Shown: positions 33,072 to 44,627 of the stretch, one piece after another | How the letters are laid out: every line of letters begins with the position of its first letter | Position numbering within the stretch: position 1 is the first letter of the stretch | Source: Dama dama | Lineage: Eukaryota; Chordata; Mammalia; Artiodactyla; Cervidae | Assembly: GCF_033118175.1 (NCBI RefSeq) | Contig: NC_083694.1 | Span: 33,492,108-33,556,107 of the forward strand | Length of the DNA: 64,000 nucleotides | Direction: 5' to 3' | Made by a program: the position numbers and the translations under genes | The notes under the pieces: model-generated | What the model saw: only the letters and a program-made list of their open reading frames with translations | What the model was told of the DNA's origin: nothing | Databases searched by the model: none

Positions 33072-33454
33072 GTTGGAGGAGACTTCAAAGGAATTCAGTC
33101 CAATCTTGATACAGAAATATGTCCTTCAGAGCAGCAGATCTGGTGTCAGATCTTCAGCCACCCTATTCAAACAGCAACAAATCATGTAGTAATAGAATAT
33201 GACTGGTCAGTGTTTTGTGTTCAAATGTGAAATCTGAAAGAAACATGAAAAAGAGAATTAACTCTCTAGGTAAATCAGGAAAAACTCCCATTTAGTTGTT
33301 TTGCCATTTAAGCAAAAGCAAGAGTTTTCTTCTTTCATTACTGAATTAAGTAGGTAATTACCCTCTTTTAATATGTATCTAAAATATCCTTTTAAGAACT
33401 TTCACTCTCAAGGACATAACTTTGGCATAATACTAGCATTATATTAATAACATC
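33072..33454. other. Unassigned stretch
   Basis: Nothing recognisable seen. Confidence 0.5.
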
Positions 33455-33705
33455 AACTAATACATATTGAGTGCTTAATCAGGAACAATTCTAAGTAATT
33501 TGCATGTGCTAGCTCATTTAATTCTTGCAACAGTTCCATATGGTAATTAGCATTATTACTTTCATTTTATATAGATAGGGAAACTGAAGCACAGACAGGC
33601 TAAGTGTATTAAGTAATCAGCTGAAAAGTTACACAGTTACCAAATGATCAAGCTGGTTATGAACACAGCTTTCTAGTTGGCCCTTAGCCACTACAGTTTA
33701 TTAAT
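33455..33705 (-). mobile_element. MIR SINE, nearly full length
   Basis: Order TTGAGTGCTTAATCAGGAACAATTC, GCTCATTTAATTCTTGCAACAG, GGGAAACTGAAGCACAGACAGGCTAAG, then TTACACAGTTACCAAATG follows the MIR consensus in reverse. Confidence 0.8.
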
Positions 33706-35199
33706 TCTCAAAGGTAGATATTCCATAAATAAAATCATATTACATTAAAAATAGTGTAAACTGGGGTCTGAAACTACATATTGGTTCTACAACTTCAATA
33801 GGCTTCCTGAACTGTTTGATTAAATGGCTCTACATTATAGCACCTTCTGTAAGCACTGTCAGCTTGTACTTAACACCTCTAGGGTGAGAAACGCTTAAAG
33901 TAGACAAAATCAGTTTGCTTGATGATTCTTCTCTGGTAGTTTCTTCCCACTCACTCTATAATGATCCAGTGGAGCATGTGAATTATAATTAGTCCCTTGC
34001 CAGTAGGTAAAGATGATTCTGCCTTTCTGAGCATCTCTTTTCCTTGGTCCAAACACTCCCAGCTTTTTCAGCCATTTCATTTTGAGCTGTGAAGAACAAT
34101 TTGCTCATGTTCAAGTTCTGTTGTTGTTTGTCCATGGATATTATTTTCTTGGGCATAAACCTATCCATAGAAATTTTATCATAAAATCTAGTATGCATTC
34201 AAATACAAAATCATAATCTTTTACAGGATGCTCACATGAAAATTTGCTTCTGTGGAACTTTGGAATGAAAATTCTGTGCTTGTAACTTTCCATATTGATT
34301 CTATGCACACTTGTCCTTTCTGTACCAAGTTTGGGCAGTGAAGAGTAGAAATTGGGAAAATATTCTCTTTTGTGGTTTAAGTCTGCTGTATTTTTTGAAG
34401 ATCTCAGTGTAGAACTTTTATAGCGAAAAATCATTAAATCCCTACATTTACCTTCTCCCATGCCAAAAGAAAGTACATCTTTCAATTCTTTTCCCCTTTG
34501 TCTTTTCAAAAAGAAGGTCATTGCACTGAACAGGTTATTTTTAACTTAAATAGCCTAGTGTCGAAATTTGTGGAAACATGAAGAAACTAATAAATTGAGA
34601 AAAGTAATCTGGATTGCCTGATTTTAGAGAGAGCAAGCAGTGGCTGGAGAAAGTTTCATGGGTATGACTAAGTTTAGCCTCTGAGGAACATCTGATGGTG
34701 GTCTGAGTTTAAGGACTAATGGTTTTGAAAGTATTCATCACCACTGGTGACGAAATTTCACTGCGTTTATGGTTACCTTCAACAAACCACATAGGCCTAC
34801 TGTGGATGAGACTATGCTTTAAGGGTAATAGATTCATGCGTACACACTTCTGGTGGAGAGGAAGAGAGAGACAGAGAAACACACACACACACAGAGACAG
34901 AGAAACAGAGATAGATGGAGACAGAGAAACAGAGATAAGGAGGAAGAGAACTGATAAGAAATTAACTGTGGTATGATTTGCTTCCATACACTCTGTCAAC
35001 AGCATCACTGCTGGTCTCTTAGGATGAAGAAATGAATAACCAGGCTTCAGCAAGAGTGCTAGTGCTGTTAGTAGGGTCACTTCTACCATGATTTTGTGCT
35101 ACACTATCAAAAACAGCCCCAGACTTATAATTATTCCTTTTAACTGAGGTGGATTCTGGGAGTATAATGGTGTTCCTCCACAGATAAGAGTGATGCTAA
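33706..35199. other. Sequence without a recognised gene
   Basis: Two overlapping minus-strand frames (34141-34521, 126 codons, and 33989-34198, 69 codons) are discussed in the findings. A purine-rich AGACAGAGAAAC repeat lies at about 34860-34945. No repeat family named elsewhere. Confidence 0.45.
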
Positions 35200-35700
35200 G
35201 ACTATTAGATACCATTTACATAACCCAGCAGCTGTGCTGCTGGAAATTTGCCTAAGGGAATGATTGGACAAATACACAAAAATATACAAGAAAGGATGTT
35301 CATTGCAGTTTTGGTAATAACCCCCTCTAGCTCATTAAACGTACCTAAATAGTCATTCAAAAGAAGACTAATCAAATAAATTTTGTTTTATGTATTTAAG
35401 AGATTTCAATGGCCGTTGAAAATGACAGTAATGTATTTGTAGACCTGGAATATGCTCATTAATATTTCTAGGTGAAAAGAAAACAGGTTGAGGAATAGTA
35501 TATATAGTGTGTTCTTATTTTTGTTGTCTATCTACTGAAATGAACAAGAAATATTCTGGAAAGATATATACCTAAACATTGGGATGGTTATCTCTGGACA
35601 GTAGAATTATAGATGATTAATAGATGATTTTACCTTCATTTTTGCTTTTCAAACAATTTTCTGTAATTAGTATTAAACTATAAAATAAAATAAAAGAAAA
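35200..35700 (+). mobile_element. Old L1 ORF2/3' UTR fragment (probable)
   Basis: ACCCAGCAGCTGTGCTGCTGG, AAGAAAGGATGTTCATTGCAG and CTCTGGACAGTAGAATTATAG follow an old L1 order. It ends in an A-rich tail. Confidence 0.55.
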
Positions 35701-35935
35701 ATAAATTTTTTTCCAATAGAAATAGATTGTATAACTTTATCTTTGCTTATAAAAACACTGCTTCTACATATTCCTAACTAACTAGACTAGATAAGTGTTC
35801 TTCCAATAATACCTACTCTCAGCAGGCTACTTATATGGATCTACCTTAGATACAAGATATGCAGATCCTTTTTTTTGTTTGAATGCTATACTAATAATTA
35901 TTATTTTAAATAATTGTTACTACTAAAAAATTCAG

Positions 35936-36128
35936 CTTGTTGTTTTTTAGTCACTGACTCTTTTGCAGACCCATGGAATGTAGCCTGCCAAGCTCCTCTG
36001 TCCATGGGATTTCCCAGACTAGAATACTGGAGTGGGGTGCCATTTCCTTCTCCAGGGGATCTTCCCAACCCAGTGATGGAACCCCCATCTCCTGATTAGC
36101 AAGTGGATTCTTTACCCCCAAGCCTCCA
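35936..36128 (-). mobile_element. Bov-tA SINE
   Basis: First of three reverse SINEs in a row. CTCCTCTGTCCATGGGATTTC and TTCTCCAGGGGATCTTCC are visible. Confidence 0.85.
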
Positions 36129-36129
36129 G

Positions 36130-36448
36130 TAAAAGTGAAAGCGCAAGTCACTCAGTCATGTCCAACTCTTTGCGAATACATAGACTATGCAATCTATGGA
36201 ATTCTTCAGGCCAAAACACTGGAGTGGGTAGCCTTTCCCTTCTCCAGGGGATGTTACCAACCCAGGGATGGAACCCAGGTCTCCCACATTGCAGGCAGAT
36301 TCTTTATCAGCTGAGCCCCAAGGGAACCCCAAGAATACTGGAGTGGGTAACCTATCCTTTCTCCAGCAGATCTCTGGACCCAGGAATCCAACCAGGATCT
36401 CCTGCACTGCAGGCAGATTCTTTACCAACTGAGCTATTAAGGAAGCCC
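36130..36448 (-). mobile_element. Bov-tA type SINE with extra tRNA-like half
   Basis: Begins AAGTGAAAGCGCAAGTCAC. After one complete unit (to about 36328) a second half-unit follows (AGAATACTGGAGTGGGTAACC to CACTGCAGGCAGATTC), a partial dimer. The same build occurs at 47093-47377. Confidence 0.8.
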
Positions 36449-36480
36449 TGAGCCTCTAGAGAAGCCCCCAAAACTCAGCT

Positions 36481-36745
36481 GCTGCTAAGTCACTTCAGTC
36501 GTGTCCGACTCTGTGTGACCCCATCAACGGCAGCCCATCAGGCTCCCCCGTCCCTGGGATTCTCCAGGCAAGAACACTGGAGTGGGTTGCCATTTCCTTC
36601 TCCAATGCATGAAAGTGAAAAGTCAAAGTGAAGTCGCTCAGTCGTGTCCAACTCAGCGATCCCATAGACCACAGCCTACCAGGCTCCTCCGTCCATGGGA
36701 TTTTCCAGGCAAGAGTACCGGAGTGGGGTGCCATTGCCTTCTCTG
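36481..36745 (-). mobile_element. Bov-A2 SINE (dimeric) with target duplication
   Basis: Reverse Bov-A2 with the TGCATGAAAGTGAAAAGTC linker. Perfect AAAACTCAGCT at 36470-36480 and 36746-36756. Confidence 0.92.
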
Positions 36746-36895
36746 AAAACTCAGCTAACTTATGCTAAAAGTTTCTGTATTTCCTTAAAATATTCAATTA
36801 ATTTCTCTATTATTACCATTTTTCCTTTTAGGTACTTTGGAATAAAAAGATCATTTTGGCAGACAGTAAATATAAAGAGCATTGACTGAGGGCTT

Positions 36896-39800
36896 ACTCA
36901 GTTCAGTCCCTTAGTTGTGTCCAACTCTGCAGCCCCATGGATTGCAGCACGTCAGGCCTCCCTGTCTGTGACCAACTCCTGGAGTTACTCAAACTCATGT
37001 CCGTTGAGTCAGTGATGCCATCCAACCATCTCATCCTTTGTCATCCCCTTCTGCTCTGGCCCTCGATCTTCCCAACATCAGGGGCTTTTCAAATGAGTCA
37101 CCTCTTTGCATCAGGTGGCCAAAATATTAGAGCTTCAGTTTCAGCATCAGCCCTTCCAGTGAATATTCAGGACTGATTTCCTTTAGGATGGACTGGCTGG
37201 ATCTCCTTCTTGTCCAAGGGACTCTCAAGTGTCTTCTGCAACACCACAGTTCAAAAGCATCCATTCTTTGGTGCTCAGCTTTCTTTCTAGTCCTAGTCTC
37301 ATATCCATAATGACTACTGGAAAAACCATAGCTTTGAGTAGACAGACCTTTGTTGGCAAAGTAACGTCTCTGCTTTTAATATGCTGTCTAGGTTGGTTAT
37401 AAATTTTTTTCCAAGGGGCAAGCATCTTTTAATTTCATGGCTGCCATCACCATCTGCAGTGATTTTGGAGCCCAGAAAAATAAAGTCTGACACTGTTTCT
37501 ACTGTTTCCCCATCTATTTACCATGAAGTGATGGGACCAGATGCCATGATCTTAGTTTTCTGAATGTTGAGTTTTAAGCCATGTTTTTCACTCTCCTCTT
37601 TCACTTTCATCAAGAGACCTTTAGTTCTTCTTTGCTTTCTGCCATAAACAGTGGTGTCATTTGCATATAAGAGGTTATTGATAATTCTCCTGGCAATCTT
37701 GATTCCAGTTTCTGCTTCATCCAACCCAGCATTTTGCATGATGTATTCTTCATATAAGTTAAATAAGCAGAGTGACAATATACAGCCTTGATGTACTCCT
37801 TTCCCACCTTGGAAACGGTCTGCTGTTCCATGTCCAATTCTAACTGTTGCTTCTTGACCTGCAACCAGATTTCTCAAGAGGCAGGTCAGGTGGTCTGGTA
37901 TTCCCATCACTTTCAGAATTTTCCACAGTTTATTGTGATCCACACAGTCAAAGGCTTTGGCATAGTCAATAAAGCAGAAATAGACATTTTTCTGGAACTC
38001 TCACTTTTTGATGATCCAGCGGATGTTGGCAATTTGATCTCTGGTTCTTCTGCCTTTTCTAAAACCAGCTTGAACATCTGGAAGTTCACAGTTCATGTAC
38101 TGTTGAAGCCTGGCTTGGAGAATTTTGAGCATTACTTTACTAGCATGTGAAATGAGTGAAACTGTGCAGTAGTTTGAGCATTCTTTGGGATTGCCTTTCT
38201 TAGGGATTGGAATGAAAATTGACCTTTTCCAGTCCTGTGGCCACTGCTGACTTTTCCAAATTTGCTGACATATTGAGTGCAGCACTTTCACAGCATCATC
38301 TTTTAGGATTTGAAATAGCTCAACTGGAATTCCATCACCTCCACTAGCTTTGTTTGTAGTGATGCTTCCTAAGGCTCACTTGACATCACATTCCAGGATG
38401 CCTGGCTCTAGGTAAGTGATCACACTATCGTGATTATCTGGGTCATAAAGATCTTTTTTTTGTACAGTTCTCTGTATTCTTGCCACCTCTTCTTAATATC
38501 TTCTGCTTCTGTTATGTCCATACCATTTCTGTCCTTTATTGTGCCCATCTTTGCATGAAATGTTCCCTTGGTATCTCTAATTTTCTTGAAGAGATCCCTA
38601 GCCTTTCCCATTCTGTTGTCTTCCTCTCTTTCTTTGCATTGATCACTGAGGAAGGCTTTCTTATCTCTCCTTGCTATTCTTTGGAACTCTGCATTCAGAT
38701 GGGTATATCTTTCCTTTTCTCCTTTTCATTCACATCTTTTCTTTGCTCAGCTATTTGTAAGGCCTCCTCAGACAACCATTTTGCCTTTTTGTATTTCTTT
38801 TTCTTGGGGATGGTCTTGATCACTGCCTCTTGTACAATGTCTCAAACCTCCATCCATAGTTCTTCTTAAACTCTATCAGATCTAATCCCTTGAATCTATT
38901 TGTCACTTCCACTGTGTAATCGTAAGGGATTTGATTTAGGTCATACCTGAATGATCTCATGGTTTTCCCCACTTTCTTCAATTTAAGTCTGAATTTGGCA
39001 ATAAGGAGTTCATGATCTGAGCCACAGTCAGCTTCCAGTCTTGTTTTTGCTGACTGTATAGAGTTTCTCCATTTTTGACTGCAAATAATGTAATCAATCT
39101 GATTTCAGTATTGACCATCTGGTGAATGTGCGTGTATAGAGTCTTCTCTTGTGTTGTTGGAAGAGGGTGTTTGCTATGACCAGTGCATTCTCTTGGCAAA
39201 AGTCTCTTAGCCTTTGACCTGCTTAATTTTGTCCTCCATGACCAAATTTGCCTGTTACTCCAAGTATCTCTTGACTTCCTGCTTTTGCATTCTAGTCCTC
39301 TGTAATGAAAAGGACACCTTTTTTGGGTGTTAGTTCTAAAAGGTCTTGTAGGTCTTCATAGAACCTTTCAACTTCAGCTTCTTCAGGATTGCTTGTTCAG
39401 GCATAGGCTTGGGTTACCATGATATTGAATGGTTTGTCTTGGAAAGGAACAGAGATCATTCTGTTCTTTTTGAGATTGTATCCAAGTACTGCATTTCGGA
39501 CTCTTTTGTTGACTATGATGGCTACTCCATTTCTTCTAAGGGTTTCTTTCCTACAGTAGTAGATATAATGGTCATCTGAGTTAAATTCACCATTCCAGTC
39601 CATATTAGTTCACTGATTCCTTAAGTGTCGATGTTCACTCTTGCCATTTCCCGTTTGAAACTTTCAATTTGCCTTCATTCGTGGACCAAACATTCTAGGT
39701 TTGTATGTAATATTGCTCTTTATAGCATCAGACTTTACTTCCATCACCTGTCACATCCACAACTGGGTGTTGTCTTTACTTGGCTCTGTCTCTTCATTCT

Positions 39801-39908
39801 TTCTGGAATTAGTTCTCCACTGATCTCCAGTAGCATATTGGGTACCTACCAACCTGGGGAGTTCATCTTTCAGTGTCCTGTCTTTTTGCCTTTTCATACT
39901 GTTCATTA
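36896..39908 (-). mobile_element. BovB LINE, almost complete coding region (dead)
   Basis: About 3.0 kb on the minus strand running from the upstream GAACAGTATGAAAAGGC region to the 3' tail. The endonuclease part (39397-39603) reads MDWNGEFNSDDHYIYYCRKE and RNGVAIIVNKRVRNAVLG. The RT part (37518-37943) reads VHQGCILSLCLFNLYEEY, and the catalytic box is YANDT instead of YADDT, losing a metal-binding Asp. A middle frame (38001-38291) and several others are joined only by frameshifts, so it is inactive. The upstream 0.9 kb carried by the 4955-7543 copy is absent. Confidence 0.92.
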
Positions 39909-39964
39909 TCTGTCAAAGGTTTTTATTAGTATCATGTCCTTCTTCAAAACAACCGTATGACACA

Positions 39965-40110
39965 GAAATCACCCCATTTTCAGAAGAATAAACAGAGATT
40001 TGGGAAAGTTACATGATACTTAGTATCATATATATAGCCATTGTCAAAGCTAAAACCTAGATTCAGTCTGTTGACTTTAAATCTTTTTCTATATCGTATT
40101 ACCTCAAGAA
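39965..40110 (-). mobile_element. MIR fragment (probable)
   Basis: CACCCCATTTTCAGAAGAATAAACAGAG, then GTTACATGATACT and CAGTCTGTTGACTTTAAATC, follow the MIR order in reverse. Confidence 0.5.
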
Positions 40111-40224
40111 GAATAATAAAGAGCTAACTGTTTAGCAGCTTCCCATCAAGGAAATATAGGTGACACCTTTGGAGATCATTCTATCCATGTGAGTTCTTGG
40201 TTGCAAACAATGGAACACGCTTTT

Positions 40225-40690
40225 TTCAAAAAACATATATTTATTTTTGGTTGGAGGATAATTGCTTTATAATATTGTGTTGCTTTCTGCCATATATCAA
40301 CAAGAATCAGTCATAGATATACTTAAGTCCCCTCCCTTTATAACCTCCCACCCCATCTCACCCCTCTAGGTTGTCATAGGGTAGTGGATTTGAGCTCTCT
40401 GTGTCATATTCCCATTGGCTATCTATTTTACATATGGTCATGTACATTTTTCAATGCTATTCTGTCAATTTGTTGCACCCTCTCCTTCTCCAACTGTATC
40501 CACAAATCTGTTCTATTTCTAATGCTGCCCTGCAAACACGTTCATCAGCCCCATCTTTCTAGATTCCATATATATGCATTAATATACAATATTTGTGTTT
40601 CACTTTCTGATTTATCTCACTCTATATAATAGGCTCTAAACATACTTTTCAGGAATAATTACTGAATTACATGATGGGACTGCCTACCAG
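40225..40690 (-). mobile_element. L1 3' UTR fragment, reverse
   Basis: TTGGTTGGAGGATAATTGC, then CCACCCCATCTCACCCC, ATGCTGCCCTGCAAACACG and TTCACTTTCTGATTTATCTC resemble the reverse of an artiodactyl L1 3' end. Confidence 0.65.
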
Positions 40691-40719
40691 TGGGTTCTCA
40701 CAGTCATGACTCCATGACT

Positions 40720-41400
40720 GCAGTAATCAAGACAGTGTTGTATTGGCAGAAGAATAGGCAATTATATCAATGGAAGAAAATAAAGAGCCCAGAAATAGAT
40801 CCACACAAATTTAGTCAACGGATTTTAGACAAGAAAGAAAAGGCAATTCATTGGAGAAATAATCATCTTTTCAACAATTATTTAATAGTTTTGAAACAAC
40901 TCAGCATACACACACACACACACAAATAAATTTAAACACAGACCTTATGCATTTCAAGATAAATTAACTCAAAATGTATCATAGGTGAAATGTAAGTTTG
41001 CAAAATTATTAAACAGCTAGAGGATGACATAGAAGAAAAATCTAGATGATCTTGGGTTTGGAGATGATTTTTTTTTTTTTTTTTTTTTTTAAGGAATAGC
41101 ACCAAAGGCATGCTCCTTTAAAAAAAAAAAAAAGCTTGAGTTCATTAAAATTTTAAAATTTTGTTCTGTGAAAGACCCTATCAAGAAAATGAGAAGATAA
41201 GCCACAGATTAGGAGAAAATATTTTCCAAAGACATATCTGATAAAGGGCTGTTATCCAAAGCACATATAAGAAAGCAAACGACAATAAGAAAGCAAACAA
41301 ATTGCCTGATGACTCAGGCAAAAGATCTTAACTAATACTTCACCAAAGGAGATATACAAATGGAAAATAAACAGAGGAAAAGATGCTCAACATCATACCT
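40720..41400 (+). mobile_element. L1 ORF2 C-terminal fragment
   Basis: Reads the same ORF2 region as 22555 onward (KTVLYWQKNRQLYQWKKIKSPEIDPH) with many stops. It is cut off by the BovB starting at 41402. A similar old fragment lies at 58985 onward. Confidence 0.7.
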
Positions 41401-41401
41401 T

Positions 41402-42313
41402 ATTCAGTTCAGTTCAGTTCAGTTGCACAGTTGTGTCTGACTCTTTGCGAACCCATGAATCTCAGCACGCCAGGCCTCCCTGACCAACTCCCGGAATTTA
41501 CTCAAACCCATGTCCATCAAGTCGGTGATGCCATCCAGCCATCTCATCCTCTGTCATCCCCTTCTCCTCCTGCCCCCAATCCCTCCCAGCATCACGGTCT
41601 TTTCCAATGAGTCAACTCTTTGCATGAGGTGGCCAAAGTATTGGAGTTTCAGCTTCAGCATCAGTCCTTCCAATGAACACCCAGGACTGATCTCATTTAG
41701 GATGGATTAGTTGGATCTCCTTGCAGTCCAAGGGACTCTCAAGAGTCTTCTCCAACACCACAGTTCAAAAGCATCAGTTCTTTGGTGCTCAGCTTTCTTC
41801 ACAATCCAACTCTCACATCCATACATGACCACTGGAAAAACCATAGCCTTGACTAGATGGACCTTTGCTGGCAAAGTAATGTCTCTGCTTTTTAATATGT
41901 TATCTAGGTTGGTCATAACTTTCCTTCCAAGGAGTGTCTTAATTTCATGGCTGCAATCACCATCTGCAGTGATTTTGGAGCCCCCAAAAATAAAGTCTGC
42001 CACTGTTTCCAATGTTTCCCCATCGATTTGCCATGAAGTGATGGGACCAGATGCCATGATCTTAGTTTTCTGAATGTTGAACTGTAAGCCAACTTTTTCA
42101 CTCTCCTCTTTCACTTTCATCAAGAGGCTTTTTAGTTCCTCTTTACTTTCCGCCATAAGGGTGGTGTCATCTGCATACCTGAGGTTAGTGATATTTCTCC
42201 CAGCAATCTTGATTCCAGCTTGTGCTTCTTCCAGTCCAGTGTTTCTCATGATGTACTCTGCATATAAGTTGAATAAGCAGGGTGACAATATACAGCCTTG
42301 ACGTACTCCTTTT
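41402..42313 (-). mobile_element. BovB LINE 3' third, long open RT frame
   Basis: The reverse copy starts with GTTCA repeats (the BovB tail in reverse). One frame of 193 codons (41707-42288) stays open from SPCLFNLYAEYIMRNTG through YADDT, KTKIMASGPITSW and KSRDITLPAKVHLVKAMVFPVVMYGCES to VPWTARRSN. It is among the least damaged BovB pieces here, but still 5'-truncated with no endonuclease. Confidence 0.92.
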
Positions 42314-42873
42314 AAATGATATAGGGAATTTAAATGTCAGAAGCTACCTCTTACTTGATGTCTTTCTCACTCTGCCAGCCAGACCATGAAATTGCCAATT
42401 TCCCAAGGGAATGCTTATAGATGTTTTGGAGTACTCCTTTAGTCTTTTTTTTTTTTTCCTCTCCATTTGCATGTTTTACATGTCGATCTTATATTAAACA
42501 TAGTTTGGTTTCAACAAGGCATACGAATCAGGATTGACCCAGGAGTTAGCAAACTCTTTGATGGAAAACACATTAACCTTTTTCCATGTAATACAGAGAT
42601 CCTGATATTGCAGTCTGCAACATCCATAAAAAAATCTAAGCAATTGATGTGTTCTGATAAAACATTATTTACAAAACATGAGGCGGGGTGTCTAGATTAA
42701 CCCCTGGTCTATACTCTTAGTGTGGGATTATTATTATTAATAGTATCTATCATTTAGGGACAATATCTGTCCAGCAGAGCTCATTAGAATTCACCATTTT
42801 TAAAAAAATTCACCAATTAAAAAAAATTATTAAATGTAATTTTACATATTTGACTACAAGTACTAAAATACCA
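42314..42873. other. Unassigned AT-rich stretch
   Basis: Nothing recognisable beyond a poly(T) near 42449-42459. Confidence 0.5.
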
Positions 42874-43078
42874 GGGCTTCCCAGGTGGCTCAGTGGTAAA
42901 GAATCTATCTGCAATGCAGGAGATGTGGGTTTGATCCTTGGGTCAGGAAGATCCCCTGGAGAAGGAAATGGCAACCCACTCCAGTGTTCTTGTCTGGAGA
43001 ATTCTATAGACAGAGGAGTCTGGTCAGCTACAGTCCACGGAGCCAGAAGATAATCAGACATGACTTAGCAACTACACC
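42874..43078 (+). mobile_element. Bov-tA SINE
   Basis: Forward copy from GGGCTTCCCAGGTGGCTCAG to CAGACATGACTTAGCAACTAC. Confidence 0.9.
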
Positions 43079-43103
43079 ACACCAACACTCAAAGACCATG
43101 CCA

Positions 43104-43305
43104 AGGGACTTCCCTGGTGGTCCACTGGCTAAGAATCTGCCTGCCAAGGCAGAGGACACAGGTTCGATCCCTTGTCTGGGAAGATCCCACATGCTGTAGG
43201 GGCAACTAAACCCATGTGACACAACTACTGAGCCCACAGTTTAGAGCCCATGAGCTGCAGCTAGAGGAAGCCAGTTCATGGCAGCGAAGAACCAGCACAG
43301 CCAAA

Positions 43306-43336
<31 letters not shown>

Positions 43337-43347
43337 ATATATTTTAA
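43104..43347 (+). mobile_element. CHR-2 type SINE with AAAT tail
   Basis: GGGACTTCCCTGGTGGTCC, GGTTCGATCCCTTGTCTGGG, then the ACTACTGAGCCCACAG units. It ends in about nine AAAT units (43302-43339). Target duplication AAAGACCATGCCA (43091-43103) and AAAGACCATACCA (43348-43360). Confidence 0.9.
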
Positions 43348-43360
43348 AAAGACCATACCA

Positions 43361-44429
43361 GTGAAATAGCTATTTTTCTATATAACTCCTGTATTCTGGA
43401 GGAAAAAAAGTAATTCTTTGCATTGTATCTCAATGTAAATGTAAAAAAGAAAAAAAAAAATCATGTTAAGGTTAAGCACTCATTATTAGCAATTTCTGGA
43501 ACAAAACAGCATCAGTTATTGTTTTAATTTGTTACTGAATAAGACTAGACCTTTTTCTAAGCTGTGAGAAAAGTGAGATGTATAATTACACATTTTTATG
43601 TGAAAATAAGCAGAAACAATGTCATAATCATGAAGAAAATTGCCACAGAGTCAAGATTTGTCCGCAGGCTGGGGAGTTCAACTAAAGAATGTTTTATTCA
43701 ACTGAATATCCACTGAGTGTCAAGTTCCATACCTGTGCTGAATTTATCATCAAAATATTTCCAGTATCTCTTGCTCAGGGACAGACTCTAGTTTGGACTT
43801 GGTTATGTTTAGTGTCCACCCCATCACACCTAAATTTTAGTATGGCCCTCTCTAGACAGAATACCAATGCACTGGATTAGTATTTCTAAAATACATCTCC
43901 AGCTGGCTTAAGTCTTTTATGAAAAAGTCTTCTGTAAGTTAAAAATATTTAGGAAAAGCAGCATTAGCCACATTGTACTATGGGTTTCAGATTCTTTAAT
44001 ATAGTGATACATTAATACTATGATTTAATAATACACAAATTTCCCAAATTTATTGAAAATGGACACCCATGCTCCTTTTTCATAGAATAACTTTCAAAAC
44101 TAGAATTTGGTTTAAAACACTTGGGGAAATGCCCACAGAACCAGCTTTCTCATTGTTCTTTCTTCAGAATTATCTTCTCTGTGAGCTTCCTTAGGGACCC
44201 TCTCTGCTGCATAGGGTGGCAGTCTATTATGTAATGTATTAACCAGAGTACAATGTTAATACTTGAGAGTGAGGTTCTATGTTTTATACATCCCAGGATT
44301 ATTTGGGACTCCTGGAGATTCAGTGTTCAGTTTCAAGTAATGGATCAAGCTATGATAGTACAGATCATGTTGCAATGGGTTATGATACACATCTATGTGC
44401 TCATATGTGTGTCACTTTGTGTGACTAAA
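43361..44429. other. Sequence without a recognised gene
   Basis: No repeat or gene named. An A-rich run near 43448-43460. Confidence 0.5.
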
Positions 44430-44627
44430 GTCACTTTAGTCATGTCCAACTCTTTGTGACTCTATGGACCATAGCCTATCAGATTCCTCTGTCCATGAGT
44501 TCTCCAGGGAAGAATACTGGAGTGGGTTACCATGCCCTCCTCCAGAGGATCTTCCCTACCCAGGGATGGAACCCACATCTTCTGCGTTGCATGCAGATTC
44601 TTTACCACTAGTGCCACTTGGGAAGCT
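44430..44627 (-). mobile_element. Bov-tA SINE
   Basis: Reverse copy, GTCATGTCCAACTCTTTGTG to CTTTACCACTAGTGCCACTT. Confidence 0.88.

Noticed and set aside
34860..34945. Repeated AGACAGAGAAAC units resembling spaced repeats
   Set aside because: Low-complexity purine repeat with no spacers. Not a CRISPR array, which would not be expected in a mammal.
40225..41400. Another 5'-inverted L1 (reverse piece followed by forward piece)
   Set aside because: The reverse piece is 3' UTR and the forward piece is ORF2, so they cannot be neighbours from one twin-primed insertion. Treated as two elements.
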